Shown: positions 42,757-53,028, numbered from the stretch's first letter. The stretch is DNA of 63,094 nucleotides from Lachnospiraceae bacterium (GCA_014804695.1 JAAUZJ010000052.1:1-63094); one strand, 5' to 3'. Made by a program: numbers and translations. Notes: generated by a model not told the origin, from the sequence alone.

Positions 42757-43676
42757 TATTGCTGCACCTCCTTGCTTCGTGTTGCCGTAAGCTGCGCTAT
42801 GGCCAAAACTGCTACGAGCAGGAAGAATACGACTGCTTTGGCCTGAGCCACACCATGCCAGTTCTTGTTAATATTATACGTACTATAAATATTCAACGCC
42901 AAAAGTTCTGTCATATTAACCTTGGCTCCATTCATTATAACAGACGGCGCTCCGCCGGTCAAAGCCAAGTTTTGATCGAACATCTTAAATGAGTTGGTAA
43001 GAGTCAAAAATGTACAGATGGTAACGGATGACATTATGTTTGGAATAATTATCCGGGTTAGTGTCTGCCAATTATTTGCTCCGTCAATTCTAGCCGCTTC
43101 CAGCATGTCGCCGGGAACAGCCTGAAGTCCTGCAATGTAAATGATCATCATATATCCAATCTGCTGCCAGGCTACCAGAATTACAAGTCCCCAGAAGCCA
43201 TATGTTGCATTAGCAGTCAGATATGTGTCATATTTTTTTAATATTGCATCAAAAATCATTGACCATATGTAACCGAGTACCACGCCGCCAATCAGGTTTG
43301 GCATAAAGAATACTGTCCTGAACAGATTTGCTCCTGCCATATTCTGAGTCAGAGCATAAGCAATCGCAAATGCGAACAGATTTATAACCAGAATGGAAAT
43401 TACGGCAAATCCCGCAGTATTCCAAAAAGCGTGACCAAAGCTAGCATCGCTGAACGCTTTTACATAGTTATCCATCCCTACCCACTTTGCATCTTTGGGT
43501 ACATTAAAAGTACAAAAAGACAGATATATACCCTGAATAAATGGCCAGACAAAGCCAATTATAAAGCAGATGAATGTAGGAAGAACAAACAGCGGAAACC
43601 AACGCTGGATCGGTCGTCGAATCAATTTACTATTGACAACTGTAGCGTCATTATATTTCTTTGCTTTCTTTTTCAT
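42756..43676 (-). CDS. Sugar ABC transporter permease, MalF type
   Basis: The 306-aa permease has six helices, including RWFPLFVLPTFICFIIGFVW at the N-terminus. The EAA loop is VPGDMLEAARIDGANNWQTL, followed by IIIPNIMSSVTICTFL. It is the first of the two membrane subunits for uptake of a malto-oligosaccharide-type sugar. It follows the binding-protein gene across a 153-base gap with a hairpin, and is translationally coupled to the MalG-type gene. Confidence 0.92.
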   Translation of the reverse strand: MKKKAKKYNDATVVNSKLIRRPIQRWFPLFVLPTFICFIIGFVWPFIQGIYLSFCTFNVPKDAKWVGMDNYVKAFSDASFGHAFWNTAGFAVISILVINLFAFAIAYALTQNMAGANLFRTVFFMPNLIGGVVLGYIWSMIFDAILKKYDTYLTANATYGFWGLVILVAWQQIGYMMIIYIAGLQAVPGDMLEAARIDGANNWQTLTRIIIPNIMSSVTICTFLTLTNSFKMFDQNLALTGGAPSVIMNGAKVNMTELLALNIYSTYNINKNWHGVAQAKAVVFFLLVAVLAIAQLTATRSKEVQQ

Positions 43677-43777
43677 TGTTATAACCCCTTTCTACAAGAC
43701 ATTCTGTGCCGGAGAAGAAATTGTGACATCTGATATCACTTATCCGACGGGTTGCATAATAGTTGTCTTGATATAGC

Positions 43778-43801
43778 GAGGGCAGCCATATAGCCGCCCT
43801 C
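43778..43801 (-). promoter_or_regulatory. Intercistronic hairpin after the binding-protein gene
   Basis: GAGGGCAGC (43778-43786) pairs with GCCGCCCTC (43793-43801) with one G-U pair and no T-run. As in the liv operon, it follows a binding-protein gene and precedes the permeases. Confidence 0.6.
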
Positions 43802-43829
43802 TTTATTAAGTCTGGTTCAAAATTATAAT

Positions 43830-45221
43830 TTAGCCATTCTCTGCAGTATACTCAATTGCCCAGCCGTCAACAAAGGCCTGAACAACCGCATCCCAGTTTG
43901 CATCACTAGGATCAGCGGAGTATGTAGCCAAAGCAGTAACAACAGTTGCTCTCCAGCTATCTACGTTAGGAGTATGGTTAAACGCCCATGACAATGTATA
44001 ATTTCCAGCAGAAGCATATGCTTTTGCATTTGCGCCGAATACATTAGCGGAATCTTTAGCATTCTTAAAAGGAATTCCGCTGAACTGTTCAGCCAGCATT
44101 GAAGTACCTTCATCAGAGGTTACAACCCAGTACATAAAGTCCAAAGTAGCCTGAATGTTTTCATCGGAAGCCTGGGAATTTACTGCCCAGCAGTTCTCTG
44201 TTCCGGAGTTAAGACCAGCCTTTTCCTCACCTGCAACACCACAGTAAATCGGAATCATAGCTATATCATCAGCGCTCATTCCAAAATTACCTGTCAGATT
44301 GGAGAACTCCCAGTCACCGTTCTGATAGAACACAGCCTTGGCATTACCGAATTCTGCTTCAGATTCATCACCTGTGCTGGTTGCAAGACTTGTTGGAGTT
44401 GCAGCAGTATCCGTAATATAAAGATCCCAGATATTACGGAAATTATCCAGATAAGCACCGGTAATAGTTGCAGGCTGCTCAGTTACATTATCATCCCTAA
44501 ATTCATAAAACAGCGGTACATTAGCGAGATGTCCTGAGAAACGCCAGCTTGAAGATCCATCAAGACCAGGTGCTGAAAATGCGTCAAATCCCAACTCACC
44601 TGCACGTGCATGAATATCATCAGCCACATCTTTAAGAGAAGCAAAATCAGTAATATCATCTAAGCTATATCCAGCCTTATCAAGCAGTGCCTTATTCACG
44701 ATGATACCAAAAGATTCATAACAATAACCAAGTGCTTTAGGTGCTCCGGTTTCATCAAACAATACATAATCATCATTAACGCGCTCATCATAAATGGCAG
44801 TTCCGCTTAAATCAAGAGCGTAATCATTCCAGTCGTTAAGGCCGGACATATTACCGATATTATAAAGGGTTGGAGCGTCGCTCTTAGCCATCTCTGCAGT
44901 AAGGGTATCTGAGTAAGTACCCGAAGCAGCTGTAACTACTTTTACAGAAACACCGGTCTGCGATGTGTATTCAGCAGCCAGCTGCTGCCATGCTGCATCA
45001 GCTTCAGGCTTGAAGTTCAGGTAGTAAACAGAACCTCCTCCAGCAGAAGCATTGCTGTCTGCAGCTGCATTATCGGTTGTCTGTGAATTGTCACTTGTCT
45101 GCGCACTGTCATTAGTACCAGAAGAAGAATTTCCGGATGTATTTCCGGAATCACCACAGCCGGTCATAAGAGAAAGCGGCAATGCAGCAACAAGTAAAAG
45201 TGATAATAATTTTCTTTTCAT
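43830..45221 (-). CDS. Carbohydrate ABC transporter binding lipoprotein
   Basis: The 463-aa protein has a lipoprotein signal peptide with MTGC (Cys22), then a low-complexity Ser/Asn/Gly/Asp linker of about 40 residues. A family 1 binding fold follows (VYYLNFKPEADAAWQQLAAE, AKAVFYQNGDWEFSNLTGNF, AGLNSGTENCWAVNSQ). It captures the sugar for the adjacent MalF/MalG-type permeases. Context (GH13, GlgP, MalQ) suggests maltodextrin, but this is inference. It is the first gene of its operon, behind a LacI-type operator. Confidence 0.92.
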   Translation of the reverse strand: MKRKLLSLLLVAALPLSLMTGCGDSGNTSGNSSSGTNDSAQTSDNSQTTDNAAADSNASAGGGSVYYLNFKPEADAAWQQLAAEYTSQTGVSVKVVTAASGTYSDTLTAEMAKSDAPTLYNIGNMSGLNDWNDYALDLSGTAIYDERVNDDYVLFDETGAPKALGYCYESFGIIVNKALLDKAGYSLDDITDFASLKDVADDIHARAGELGFDAFSAPGLDGSSSWRFSGHLANVPLFYEFRDDNVTEQPATITGAYLDNFRNIWDLYITDTAATPTSLATSTGDESEAEFGNAKAVFYQNGDWEFSNLTGNFGMSADDIAMIPIYCGVAGEEKAGLNSGTENCWAVNSQASDENIQATLDFMYWVVTSDEGTSMLAEQFSGIPFKNAKDSANVFGANAKAYASAGNYTLSWAFNHTPNVDSWRATVVTALATYSADPSDANWDAVVQAFVDGWAIEYTAENG

Positions 45222-45255
45222 TTTGTTTTACCTCCCAAAATTTTTTAGTTTGATT

Positions 45256-45305
45256 GAAAACGTTTTCGCCGCATGTAACTTTATTTGTTACACACGGCGA
45301 AAACG
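45256..45305. promoter_or_regulatory. LacI-type operator with overlapping large inverted repeat
   Basis: GAAAACGTTTTC (45256-45267) is a perfect 12-bp palindrome of LacI/CcpA type. It overlaps a larger repeat: CGTTTTCGCCG (45261-45271) and CGGCGAAAACG (45295-45305), with TGTAAC/GTTACA inside. It lies 35-85 bases before the binding-protein start and about 23 bases past the MATE stop, so it may also help terminate the MATE transcript. Confidence 0.65.
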
Positions 45306-45327
45306 AAAATATAATATATAATGTCTT

Positions 45328-46701
45328 CTATTGTATACTTTCCATCCATTTCTTTTTCTTAAATACAATAAACGAAATACCTAACCTTGCGCACTCTTCC
45401 ATAGACAATACAAAATACACATATTCTATAGGCATTTTCCATACAAAAGCAGCTAATAGACCTAATGGAACGCCTAACCCCCAAGTCCCTATAATATCAA
45501 TCCACATGGTATATTTCGTCTTTCCTCCACTTCGTATAATTCCGCCTCCCAGTATCATGTTCAAAACCTTAACAGGTGCAATTATCGCAATCACTATTAA
45601 AAGCCGCTGTGTTATGTCCTGTACAATCGTATCCACATTATAAATCTTCACATAAAATGAACTGAGTGCCACAAGCAGCATTGACAATATTATGGAAGCA
45701 GCGAACCCATATTTCATCAGCTTTACAGATTCTGTGTATGCCTGATCATATTTATTTGCACCAAGAGATTTGCCGATCAATATTCCTGATGCCTGTGATA
45801 ATCCGCTCAAGGCTCCAATCACAATTGTCAGAATCGGTATTGTCATTGTCATAGCCGCGCAAGCATTTGTTCCTATGTTTCCATATATTGCCGTATACAC
45901 ATTTTCACCCATACTCCATAAAAACTCGCATATCAGCAATGGGCAAAGGATTTTCAAATATTGCTTTGTATACTCTCCGGGATTAATAGAATTATGCTCT
46001 TTCAATATTTCTTTCCCATGCCAATTAACATTCAGTTTCACTTCCTGCCTGTTCTTATATGTGATAAATAAAAGAAAAATTATAACACATGATATAATTT
46101 GAGCTGCCACACTTGCCAATGCAGCTCCTTCCACTCCCAATTCAGGAAATATCCATTTCCCGAAAATCAGCAGATAATTCAATCCTGTATTTAAAAGCAG
46201 TGCAAAAATGCTTGCATACAACGGTAAAGCAGCAGCTTCCATACATCGAAGCATCATAGTTAATATAGAGCTGACCGCCATAGGTATAAATGAGATTGCT
46301 AAAATGCGTATGTATTTTACTGCCAATATTTTAGTAATTTCATCTTTGGTATAAACGGACATAATAATTTCTGGAAACATTATGCAAAGAAGCATGAACG
46401 CTGCCGCTAATACGATTGACAACGCCATATTTGTATAAAAACTCCTGCCAATCGATTCTTCATCCTTTCTTCCCATATATTGCGAAATCATAATTCCGGC
46501 TGCAGATGCTATTGCAGCAAGAACTACAGAATATAGTGACGCAAATTTACCACCTAATCCAATACCAGCAATACTATTACTTCCAAGCTGACCAATCATT
46601 ACCTGGTCAATAACACTGAATGAAGACTGTAATAAAGATTGAAACGTTACCGGTAATGCAATTCTTAACACGGTCCTTTCAAATGTTTCCTTTTTATCCA
46701 T
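45328..46701 (-). CDS. MATE-family efflux transporter
   Basis: The 457-aa protein has twelve helices in two pseudo-symmetric halves typical of MATE proteins: IALPVTFQSLLQSSFSVIDQ, MIGQLGSNSIAGIGLGGKFA and ASGILIGKSLGANKYDQAY. It would export cationic compounds or drugs using Na+ or H+. It is 35 bases downstream of a LacI-family regulator in the same direction, so a sugar-type signal may control it, which is unusual for this family. Confidence 0.9.
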   Translation of the reverse strand: MDKKETFERTVLRIALPVTFQSLLQSSFSVIDQVMIGQLGSNSIAGIGLGGKFASLYSVVLAAIASAAGIMISQYMGRKDEESIGRSFYTNMALSIVLAAAFMLLCIMFPEIIMSVYTKDEITKILAVKYIRILAISFIPMAVSSILTMMLRCMEAAALPLYASIFALLLNTGLNYLLIFGKWIFPELGVEGAALASVAAQIISCVIIFLLFITYKNRQEVKLNVNWHGKEILKEHNSINPGEYTKQYLKILCPLLICEFLWSMGENVYTAIYGNIGTNACAAMTMTIPILTIVIGALSGLSQASGILIGKSLGANKYDQAYTESVKLMKYGFAASIILSMLLVALSSFYVKIYNVDTIVQDITQRLLIVIAIIAPVKVLNMILGGGIIRSGGKTKYTMWIDIIGTWGLGVPLGLLAAFVWKMPIEYVYFVLSMEECARLGISFIVFKKKKWMESIQ

Positions 46702-46736
46702 ACTAATATCCCTGCCCTTCCCCTTAATTTCGCATA

Positions 46737-47747
46737 TTACATATTTAAGTTTTTTACGCTGTTTCGTTCTATAAGTGAAACGGATAATTTTACAGTAACG
46801 CGCTCCTCTGTTCCCATTTTTAAGTTCTGAAGAATGCTAATTGCATTTTTCGCTCTTACACCGGAATCCTGTCTTACGGTAGTCAGTGATGGAATACAAA
46901 AATTACACAACGGACTGTCATCAAATCCCACTATAGATATATCATCCGGCACACGGATTCCTCTTTTTTGCAGATAAAGGATTAATTCAATTGCATAAAA
47001 ATCAGATACAGCAAAAATCGCAGTATGTGTTAAAATCTCTGACTCCTTATCCTTATAAAAACGTATCCTCTCTTTTTTTTGCATAGGAATCCTCATAAAG
47101 CTAACCAAATTATCACCCATAGCAGCTGCACATCCATTTATACGTTCAGAATCCATGCAGGCAAAATTATCTGATATGCAAAGAACCTTGTTGTGTCCCA
47201 TATGCTTTAGGTATTTGCCCACCTGATAACCGCCGTCATGATTATCCGATATCAGGTTACATATTCCCTGACTTTCTTCAAAATATCCGTCATATACTAC
47301 AAACGGTATATGCATATTCTCACGAAGCTTCTTATAATCCTGTTCGCAAAATCCGATTATTACTAAGCCTTCCATGTTCCACATAGAAGCAAAAAGGACA
47401 ATTTCATCCCACTTATCCGTCACTTTTACCATCATAAAATAACCTGCCAAGTCAAGCTCTTTGGATAAAGCATTTATTGACGCCGAAATAAAACCATCTT
47501 CCAGAACATGACCTTCGTATTTTTTATGATCATTTACTACAATTCCTACAATTTTAGAATTATTCCGTGCCAACAAAATTGCCGCCATACTTGGAATGTA
47601 ACCTTTCTTTTCAACAAGTTCCTGAACCCGCTTTACAGTTTCATCAGAAACCTTTTTGGTTTTTCCGTGAATTACATTGGATACAGTTGCCGTGCTAAGG
47701 CCAAGTTCTTCAGCAATATCAGATATTCTGATTCGTTCATTCTCCAT
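46737..47747 (-). CDS. LacI-family regulator linked to the MATE gene
   Basis: The 336-aa protein has a LacI helix-turn-helix (RISDIAEELGLSTATVSNVI, then HGKTKKVSDETVKRVQELV) and a ligand-binding domain (VPDDISIVGFDDSPLCNFCI). It is distinct from the LacI protein at 40847-41872. AAGGAA precedes the ATG. It leads a two-gene unit with the MATE gene and has a good promoter, with an inverted repeat just upstream of the -35. Confidence 0.92.
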   Translation of the reverse strand: MENERIRISDIAEELGLSTATVSNVIHGKTKKVSDETVKRVQELVEKKGYIPSMAAILLARNNSKIVGIVVNDHKKYEGHVLEDGFISASINALSKELDLAGYFMMVKVTDKWDEIVLFASMWNMEGLVIIGFCEQDYKKLRENMHIPFVVYDGYFEESQGICNLISDNHDGGYQVGKYLKHMGHNKVLCISDNFACMDSERINGCAAAMGDNLVSFMRIPMQKKERIRFYKDKESEILTHTAIFAVSDFYAIELILYLQKRGIRVPDDISIVGFDDSPLCNFCIPSLTTVRQDSGVRAKNAISILQNLKMGTEERVTVKLSVSLIERNSVKNLNM

Positions 47748-47783
47748 AAGCTAATAATTCCTTATCTCTTCTATTCATAATTT

Positions 47784-47830
47784 AGTATAATTAAGAACTT
47801 CTTATTTTTCAAAGGTTAAACGCATAACCT
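47784..47830 (-). promoter_or_regulatory. Promoter and candidate operator of the LacI-MATE unit
   Basis: On the minus strand -35 TTGAAA (complement of 47807-47812) and -10 TATACT (47784-47789) with a 17-base spacer. Directly upstream is the inverted repeat AGGTTA-AACGCA-TAACCT (47813-47830), a possible LacI-family or CcpA site. Confidence 0.65.
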
Positions 47831-47973
47831 CATACAAAAAGAACAATGCCATTTTGTATGTATTGCACAATGTCTGTATTAATTTCTATATAGTTTTCTT
47901 TATTGGCATCTGTCTTAGTATATGCATTAAACAACGTACATCGCACATTGCAAACTGCCCTTATGTAACAAAA

Positions 47974-48006
47974 GAACAGCACGCGTTTCGAACTATTATT
48001 ATGTTA
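47974..48006 (+). repeat. 33-base hairpin repeat, copy 2
   Basis: Shares 28 of 33 bases with 3115-3147 (GAACAGCACGC start, TTATGTTA end). The right arm has decayed (CTATTA instead of GCTGTTC), so it no longer folds perfectly. It lies just past the glgP terminator. Confidence 0.6.
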
Positions 48007-48057
48007 AAAAAAATACGCCGCATCCTGCTTCTTTATGAAACGGGATGCGACGTATTT
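48005..48057 (-). terminator. Terminator of glgP
   Basis: On the minus strand AAATACGTCGCATCC pairs with GGATGCGGCGTATTT (one G-U pair) and runs into eight T. The 350-base gap 47748-48096 otherwise holds the LacI promoter, the hairpin repeat and an ATACAAAA/TTTTGTAT inverted repeat near 47832. Confidence 0.9.
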
Positions 48058-48096
48058 AAAATATTGCTATTAGTAACCATGAAAGACCTGACTCAG

Positions 48097-50352
48097 TTAA
48101 TTCAATTTCCAGATATCTTTATTATACTCCGCTATTGTCCTGTCTGAGGAGAAAAATCCTGCTTTTGCCGTATTTACAAGCATTTTCTTAGCCCACTCTT
48201 TTCTATCCTCATAATCTTCCATTATCTGCTCTTTTACACTGATATATTCTTTGATATCCAACAGAGTCATAAACCAGTCCTTGTTGATAAGCTCTTTATA
48301 AAGTCTTCCAAGGTTTGCGGGATCGCCTATCTGTATCAGCTTCTTGTCAATAATAAAGTCTACAAGCTCCTGTACCTGTTCATCCTCGTCATATATTTTT
48401 CTTGAACTGTATCCGCTTGTTTTATATAAATCAATTACTTCATCACTGGACTTTCCAAATATATAGATATTATCTTTTCCTACAAGATCATGGATTTCTA
48501 CATTTGCTCCATCCATCGTACCCAGTGTTACCGCCCCATTCAACATAAATTTCATATTGCCGGTTCCGCTTGCTTCCTTTGATGCAAGTGAAATCTGCTC
48601 AGAAATATCACATGCAGGTATCAGTTTTTCTGCCTTGGTAACATTGTAGTTTTCTACCATTACAACTTTTAAATATGGATTTACAGTATCATCATTTTCA
48701 ATCAGCTGCTGCATACAGATGATCAAATGAATAATGTCCTTTGCAAGTTCATATGCCGGTGCGGCTTTTGCACCAAAAATCATTGTTATCGGTGTTTTAG
48801 GAAGTCTGCCTGCTTTAATCTCCTTATACTTATAGATAAGATAAAGTGCATTCATCTGCTGACGCTTGTATTCATGCAAACGTTTAACCTGTATATCATA
48901 TATTGAATCATCAGGTATGTCTACATTCTGCGTTTCTTTTAAATACTTCTTCAACTGCTTTTTATTATCCGTTTTTATTGCGAGAAGCTTCTCAAGCACT
49001 GCATCATCCTCTTTGTATTCAAGAAGTTTCTCAAGCTCATCTGCATTCTTTTTCCATTCCGGACCTATAAGACTGGTTATATATTCCGATAATTCCGTAT
49101 TGCAGTGCATAAGCCAGCGGCGGAAAGTGATACCATTTGTCTTATTGTTGAATTTGTCAGGATAAATGTCATAAAACGCCTTTAATTCCGATTCCTTCAG
49201 GATATCCGTATGCAATGCAGCCACGCCGTTTACACTGAAACCATAGTGAATATCCATATTCGCCATGTGTACACGATTATTTTTATCTATGATTGCAACC
49301 GCTTCATCAGCATATTTTGCCTTTACTTTTTCATCCAGCTTTTTAATGATAGGGAGCAGATGAGGCACTACTTCTGCAAGATAGTCAATCGGCCATTTTT
49401 CAAGAGCTTCCGCAAGTATTGTATGGTTTGTATAGGCACAGGTTTTACTTACTATATCTGCCGCATCGTCAAAGTTTATGTCTCTCTCCTGCAAAAGACG
49501 TATTAATTCAGGAATTACCATAGATGGATGTGTATCATTAATCTGAATTACAACATGCTCATACATTTTTCTGACATCATATCCGTTTTCATCCATTTCC
49601 TTAAGAATCAGCTGTGCGCCATTGCTTACCATAAAATACTGCTGATAAATTCTTAAGAGTTCTCCTTCTTTATCGCTGTCATCAGGATATAAGAACAATG
49701 TCAGGTTCTTTTCAATCTCCGTTTTATCAAAAGATATTCCATCTTTTACCAGACTCTCATCAACTGTATCAACATCAAAAAGATGCAGTTTATTTATACC
49801 ACTGTCATAACCCGGTACATCAATATCATACAATGTTGAATTCATAGTAAAATCCTTAAATTGTACCGGAAAATGAATTCCCGTATTCACAAGCCAGCTT
49901 TCTTTTTCAATCCATTCATTTTTGGTTTCTTTCTGCTTGTTGTTCTCAAATACCTGTTTAAAAAGCCCTAAATGATAATTAAGCCCTATACCGGCACCAT
50001 TCATCCCGAGTGTAGCTATGGAATCCATAAAACATGCTGCAAGTCTTCCAAGACCGCCATTTCCTAAAGATGGTTCAGGCTCAACTTCCTCAATCTCAGT
50101 CAGATCCTTATCATTTTCTTCCAGAATATCCCTAACCTCATCAAATATTCCAAGATTGATAAGATTATTAGACAGAAGCTTTCCAATAAGAAATTCTGCT
50201 GAAATATAGTATACCTTTTTGCTGCCGCCATTCGCCTCTTTATTCTTGCACATTTCTTTTACAAGAGCCAGGAGTGCATAATAAATTTCCTTATTGTCTG
50301 CCAGTCTGATTTCCTTTCCAAGCTTTCCCTCAATACATTTTTTTAAATCCAT
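48097..50352 (-). CDS. glgP: Glycogen/maltodextrin phosphorylase
   Basis: The 751-aa GT35 phosphorylase releases glucose 1-phosphate from alpha-1,4-glucans. It shows [20 protein letters not shown] near the start, [30 protein letters not shown] and [15 protein letters not shown]. The pyridoxal-phosphate Lys motif is [15 protein letters not shown], followed by TMDGANVEI. It is somewhat shorter than enterobacterial GlgP. AGGAG precedes the ATG. It is divergent from an AraC-type regulator and works with MalQ across the regulator gene. Confidence 0.95.
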   Translation of the reverse strand: MDLKKCIEGKLGKEIRLADNKEIYYALLALVKEMCKNKEANGGSKKVYYISAEFLIGKLLSNNLINLGIFDEVRDILEENDKDLTEIEEVEPEPSLGNGGLGRLAACFMDSIATLGMNGAGIGLNYHLGLFKQVFENNKQKETKNEWIEKESWLVNTGIHFPVQFKDFTMNSTLYDIDVPGYDSGINKLHLFDVDTVDESLVKDGISFDKTEIEKNLTLFLYPDDSDKEGELLRIYQQYFMVSNGAQLILKEMDENGYDVRKMYEHVVIQINDTHPSMVIPELIRLLQERDINFDDAADIVSKTCAYTNHTILAEALEKWPIDYLAEVVPHLLPIIKKLDEKVKAKYADEAVAIIDKNNRVHMANMDIHYGFSVNGVAALHTDILKESELKAFYDIYPDKFNNKTNGITFRRWLMHCNTELSEYITSLIGPEWKKNADELEKLLEYKEDDAVLEKLLAIKTDNKKQLKKYLKETQNVDIPDDSIYDIQVKRLHEYKRQQMNALYLIYKYKEIKAGRLPKTPITMIFGAKAAPAYELAKDIIHLIICMQQLIENDDTVNPYLKVVMVENYNVTKAEKLIPACDISEQISLASKEASGTGNMKFMLNGAVTLGTMDGANVEIHDLVGKDNIYIFGKSSDEVIDLYKTSGYSSRKIYDEDEQVQELVDFIIDKKLIQIGDPANLGRLYKELINKDWFMTLLDIKEYISVKEQIMEDYEDRKEWAKKMLVNTAKAGFFSSDRTIAEYNKDIWKLN

Positions 50353-50477
50353 CTTAAAATCTCCTTCCTTATTTGCTATTTTGATAATACTGTTCTACGG
50401 AATGCTTACCGATGTATCCCGTCTCTAACGTCTTCCCTTGTGTTATGCTCATTATAAGCAGCCATTATCTCTTTATC

Positions 50478-50507
50478 TTGCACAATATAATGATAAAGTG
50501 ATACAAT
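50478..50507 (+). promoter_or_regulatory. Promoter of the AraC-type gene
   Basis: -35 TTGCAC (50478-50483) and -10 TACAAT (50502-50507) with an 18-base spacer. The divergent glgP side has a TATAAT but no good -35 at the right distance, which would fit activation by a bound regulator. Confidence 0.55.
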
Positions 50508-50537
50508 ACTATCAATTCAAGTATCAGGAGAAAGCCT

Positions 50538-51416
50538 ATGAATAATTTTGACTATGAATACTATCATGAAAAAAAGACTCATGTAAAAGAAGATTTTCCA
50601 TATAATACATATCTCTGCTCCATACCGCTTGATTTTACACGCATCAATACTCACTGGCATGAAGAAGTTGAGCTTATTATTATTAAAAAGGGCTGCGGAA
50701 AGGTTTCGGTCGCTTTAAAACAGTATACGGTTAAGGAAGGCGATATTATACTTGTGCTTCCCGGTCAACTTCACTCCATAAACCAGCTTGATGAAAATAT
50801 AATGGAATATGAAAATATTCTTTTTAAACCACAGCTTTTATATGGAATCGGACATGATTTCTGCACTTCAAATTACCTGCGCCCAATTTTTGAGGATAAA
50901 TTTACATTTGATGCGCATATTAACCCTGAACTTGAATATTACAATAAGCTCTATTCATATATAGACGATATAGACACACTGCGCTCCCAGCCTGTGTTTG
51001 GATATGAGCTTGGTATAAAGGGAGATTTATTTAGTTTTTTCACAATACTTTTCTTCCACCACATTGATGCAAATACTCCTAAATCCATAAACAAACATGC
51101 CATAAAGTTAAAGGAAATCCTTCATTTTATATCCGGTGCCTACAACCAGCCTCTTACACCTAAGGATGCAGCTGACGCGGTAGGTTTCAGCACATCTCAT
51201 TTTATGAAGATTTTTAAGCAGCATATGGATTGTACTTTTACGGAATACTTAAACGACTACAGACTTTCCATAGCCGAAACACTTCTTACTTCAACAGACA
51301 AATCCATTCTTGATATTTCATATGAAATAGGTTTTACAAATCTTTCCTATTTCAACCGGCTTTTCAAAAGAAAATACGGTATCTCTCCAAGAGAATACCG
51401 TAAATCTTTTTACTAA
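50538..51416 (+). CDS. AraC-family transcriptional regulator
   Basis: The 292-aa protein has an N-terminal cupin-like effector domain (THWHEEVELIIIKKGCGKVS, VKEGDIILVLPGQLHSI) and a C-terminal double helix-turn-helix (TPKDAADAVGFSTSHFMKIF, SILDISYEIGFTNLSYFNRL and ending YGISPREYRK). It lies between the divergent glgP and the convergent malQ, so it probably activates alpha-glucan breakdown genes. AGGAG is before the ATG. Confidence 0.92.
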   Translation: MNNFDYEYYHEKKTHVKEDFPYNTYLCSIPLDFTRINTHWHEEVELIIIKKGCGKVSVALKQYTVKEGDIILVLPGQLHSINQLDENIMEYENILFKPQLLYGIGHDFCTSNYLRPIFEDKFTFDAHINPELEYYNKLYSYIDDIDTLRSQPVFGYELGIKGDLFSFFTILFFHHIDANTPKSINKHAIKLKEILHFISGAYNQPLTPKDAADAVGFSTSHFMKIFKQHMDCTFTEYLNDYRLSIAETLLTSTDKSILDISYEIGFTNLSYFNRLFKRKYGISPREYRKSFY

Positions 51417-51450
51417 ATACTAATTATTCTATGTTAAAACGTATATATTC

Positions 51451-52935
51451 TTACAATCTGAAGTATAATTTTGTAATCTTCCTTATACGCAGTGCAAGTT
51501 CTTCATCAAAGGCATTCGGGAGCATTCTCCATTTCCAGTTAAATCCAAGCGTAGAGGGAATATTAATTCTTGCTTCTGCTCCAAGTCCAAGATAGTCCTG
51601 CATTGGAATGATGCAGGTATCGGATACACTTGCCATTGCTACTCTTATAAATTCCCATTGTATGTCCTTATTTTTCTTTATATTCAGATATTTCTTTGCA
51701 TAAATCCTGTCACTTCTACTCAAAGTCTCAAACCAGCCAAGTATGGTATCATTGTCATGGGTTCCTGTATAAACCACGCTGTTTGGTGTGTAGTTATGAG
51801 GAAAATAGTCACTCTTCTCCCTCGAATCAAAAGCAAACTGTATAATCTTCATACCGGGATAACCAGTTTTTTCAACAAGTTTTAATACCGAATCTGTCAA
51901 AAATCCCAAATCTTCAGCAATTACTGCTTTTTTGCCAAGCTTTGCCTTCATGGTCTTAAAAATATCATAACCCGGTCCTTTCTCCCAATGACCAAATTCC
52001 GCGGTCTCATCCCCATACGGAATGAAATAATACTCATCAAAGCCCCTAAAATGGTCAATCCTTACCACATCATAGAGCTTATAACAGTAAGCCATCCGCT
52101 TCATCCACCACTCATAGTTCGTCTCTTTATGATATTCCCAGCGGTATAAAGGATTACCCCACAACTGCCCTGTCGTGGAAAAGGCGTCCGGTGGGCAGCC
52201 CGCAACTCCGATAGGCTGCATATTATCATCTAACTGAAACAGCTCAGGGTTCGCCCATGTATCAGAGCTGTCAAAAGCCACATAAATAGGAATATCACCA
52301 ATAATCTTAATCCCCTTTTTATTGGCATACTCTTTCAGGGCAAACCACTGTTTGGCAAATATAAACTGCTGAAACTTATAAAAATCAATCTCGTCCTTAT
52401 ATCCTTGACTATATTGGTCAACAGCTTCCTTTTTACGCAGTCTGATATCCTCATCCCACTCTATAAAGCTAACACCGTCAAAAGAATTTTTTACAGCCAT
52501 AAAAAGCGCATAGTCCTCTAACCAATAAGCGTTTTCTTTAATAAAATCTTTATAAGCTTCATCATCTTCTAAATGGCTGCTTTTACTGTTTATAAATGCT
52601 GTCTTAAGTACCTTAAATCTTGAAAAATATATTTTCTCATAGTCAATATACTCATCATCATCACCAAAATCATAGCTGTCACAATCTTCTTTGGTCAGAT
52701 ATCCTTCTTCAATCAGACTTTCCAGATCAATATAATATGGATTACCTGCAAAAGTAGAAAAGGACTGATATGGTGAATCTCCATAGCCTGTCGGGCCTAA
52801 TGGCAATATCTGCCAATAGGTTTGACCTGCCTGCTCCAATAAATCTACAAAATTGTATGCCTGCTTTGAAAACGTTCCTATCCCATACCTGGATGGAATA
52901 CTTGAAACGGGCAGCAGTATACCGCTTTTTCTCAT
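51451..52935 (-). CDS. malQ: 4-alpha-glucanotransferase (amylomaltase)
   Basis: The 494-aa GH77 enzyme starts RKSGILLPVSSIPSRYGIGT and has YWQILPLGPTGYGDSPYQSF. The catalytic residues are in VRIDHFRGF (nucleophile), VIAEDLGF (acid/base) and YTGTHDNDT (third acid). It rearranges maltodextrins so that phosphorylase can use them. The ATG at 52935 is chosen because GGGGGA is seven bases before it; the upstream in-frame extension of five codons overlaps that site. It converges on the AraC-type gene with a 34-base gap. Confidence 0.95.
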   Translation of the reverse strand: MRKSGILLPVSSIPSRYGIGTFSKQAYNFVDLLEQAGQTYWQILPLGPTGYGDSPYQSFSTFAGNPYYIDLESLIEEGYLTKEDCDSYDFGDDDEYIDYEKIYFSRFKVLKTAFINSKSSHLEDDEAYKDFIKENAYWLEDYALFMAVKNSFDGVSFIEWDEDIRLRKKEAVDQYSQGYKDEIDFYKFQQFIFAKQWFALKEYANKKGIKIIGDIPIYVAFDSSDTWANPELFQLDDNMQPIGVAGCPPDAFSTTGQLWGNPLYRWEYHKETNYEWWMKRMAYCYKLYDVVRIDHFRGFDEYYFIPYGDETAEFGHWEKGPGYDIFKTMKAKLGKKAVIAEDLGFLTDSVLKLVEKTGYPGMKIIQFAFDSREKSDYFPHNYTPNSVVYTGTHDNDTILGWFETLSRSDRIYAKKYLNIKKNKDIQWEFIRVAMASVSDTCIIPMQDYLGLGAEARINIPSTLGFNWKWRMLPNAFDEELALRIRKITKLYFRL

Positions 52936-53028
52936 ATCCGGATCCCCCAATATAAATATTTACTAGCACTATTCTACTATTCTTGGAAAAAACTATCAAG
53001 ACTTAGAAGTGCATTAATTTCATCCGGA

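Noticed and set aside
46737..47747. Assigning this LacI protein to the maltodextrin operon
   Set aside because: It leads the MATE gene with its own promoter; the LacI gene at 40847-41872 is inside the sugar operon and is the better candidate.
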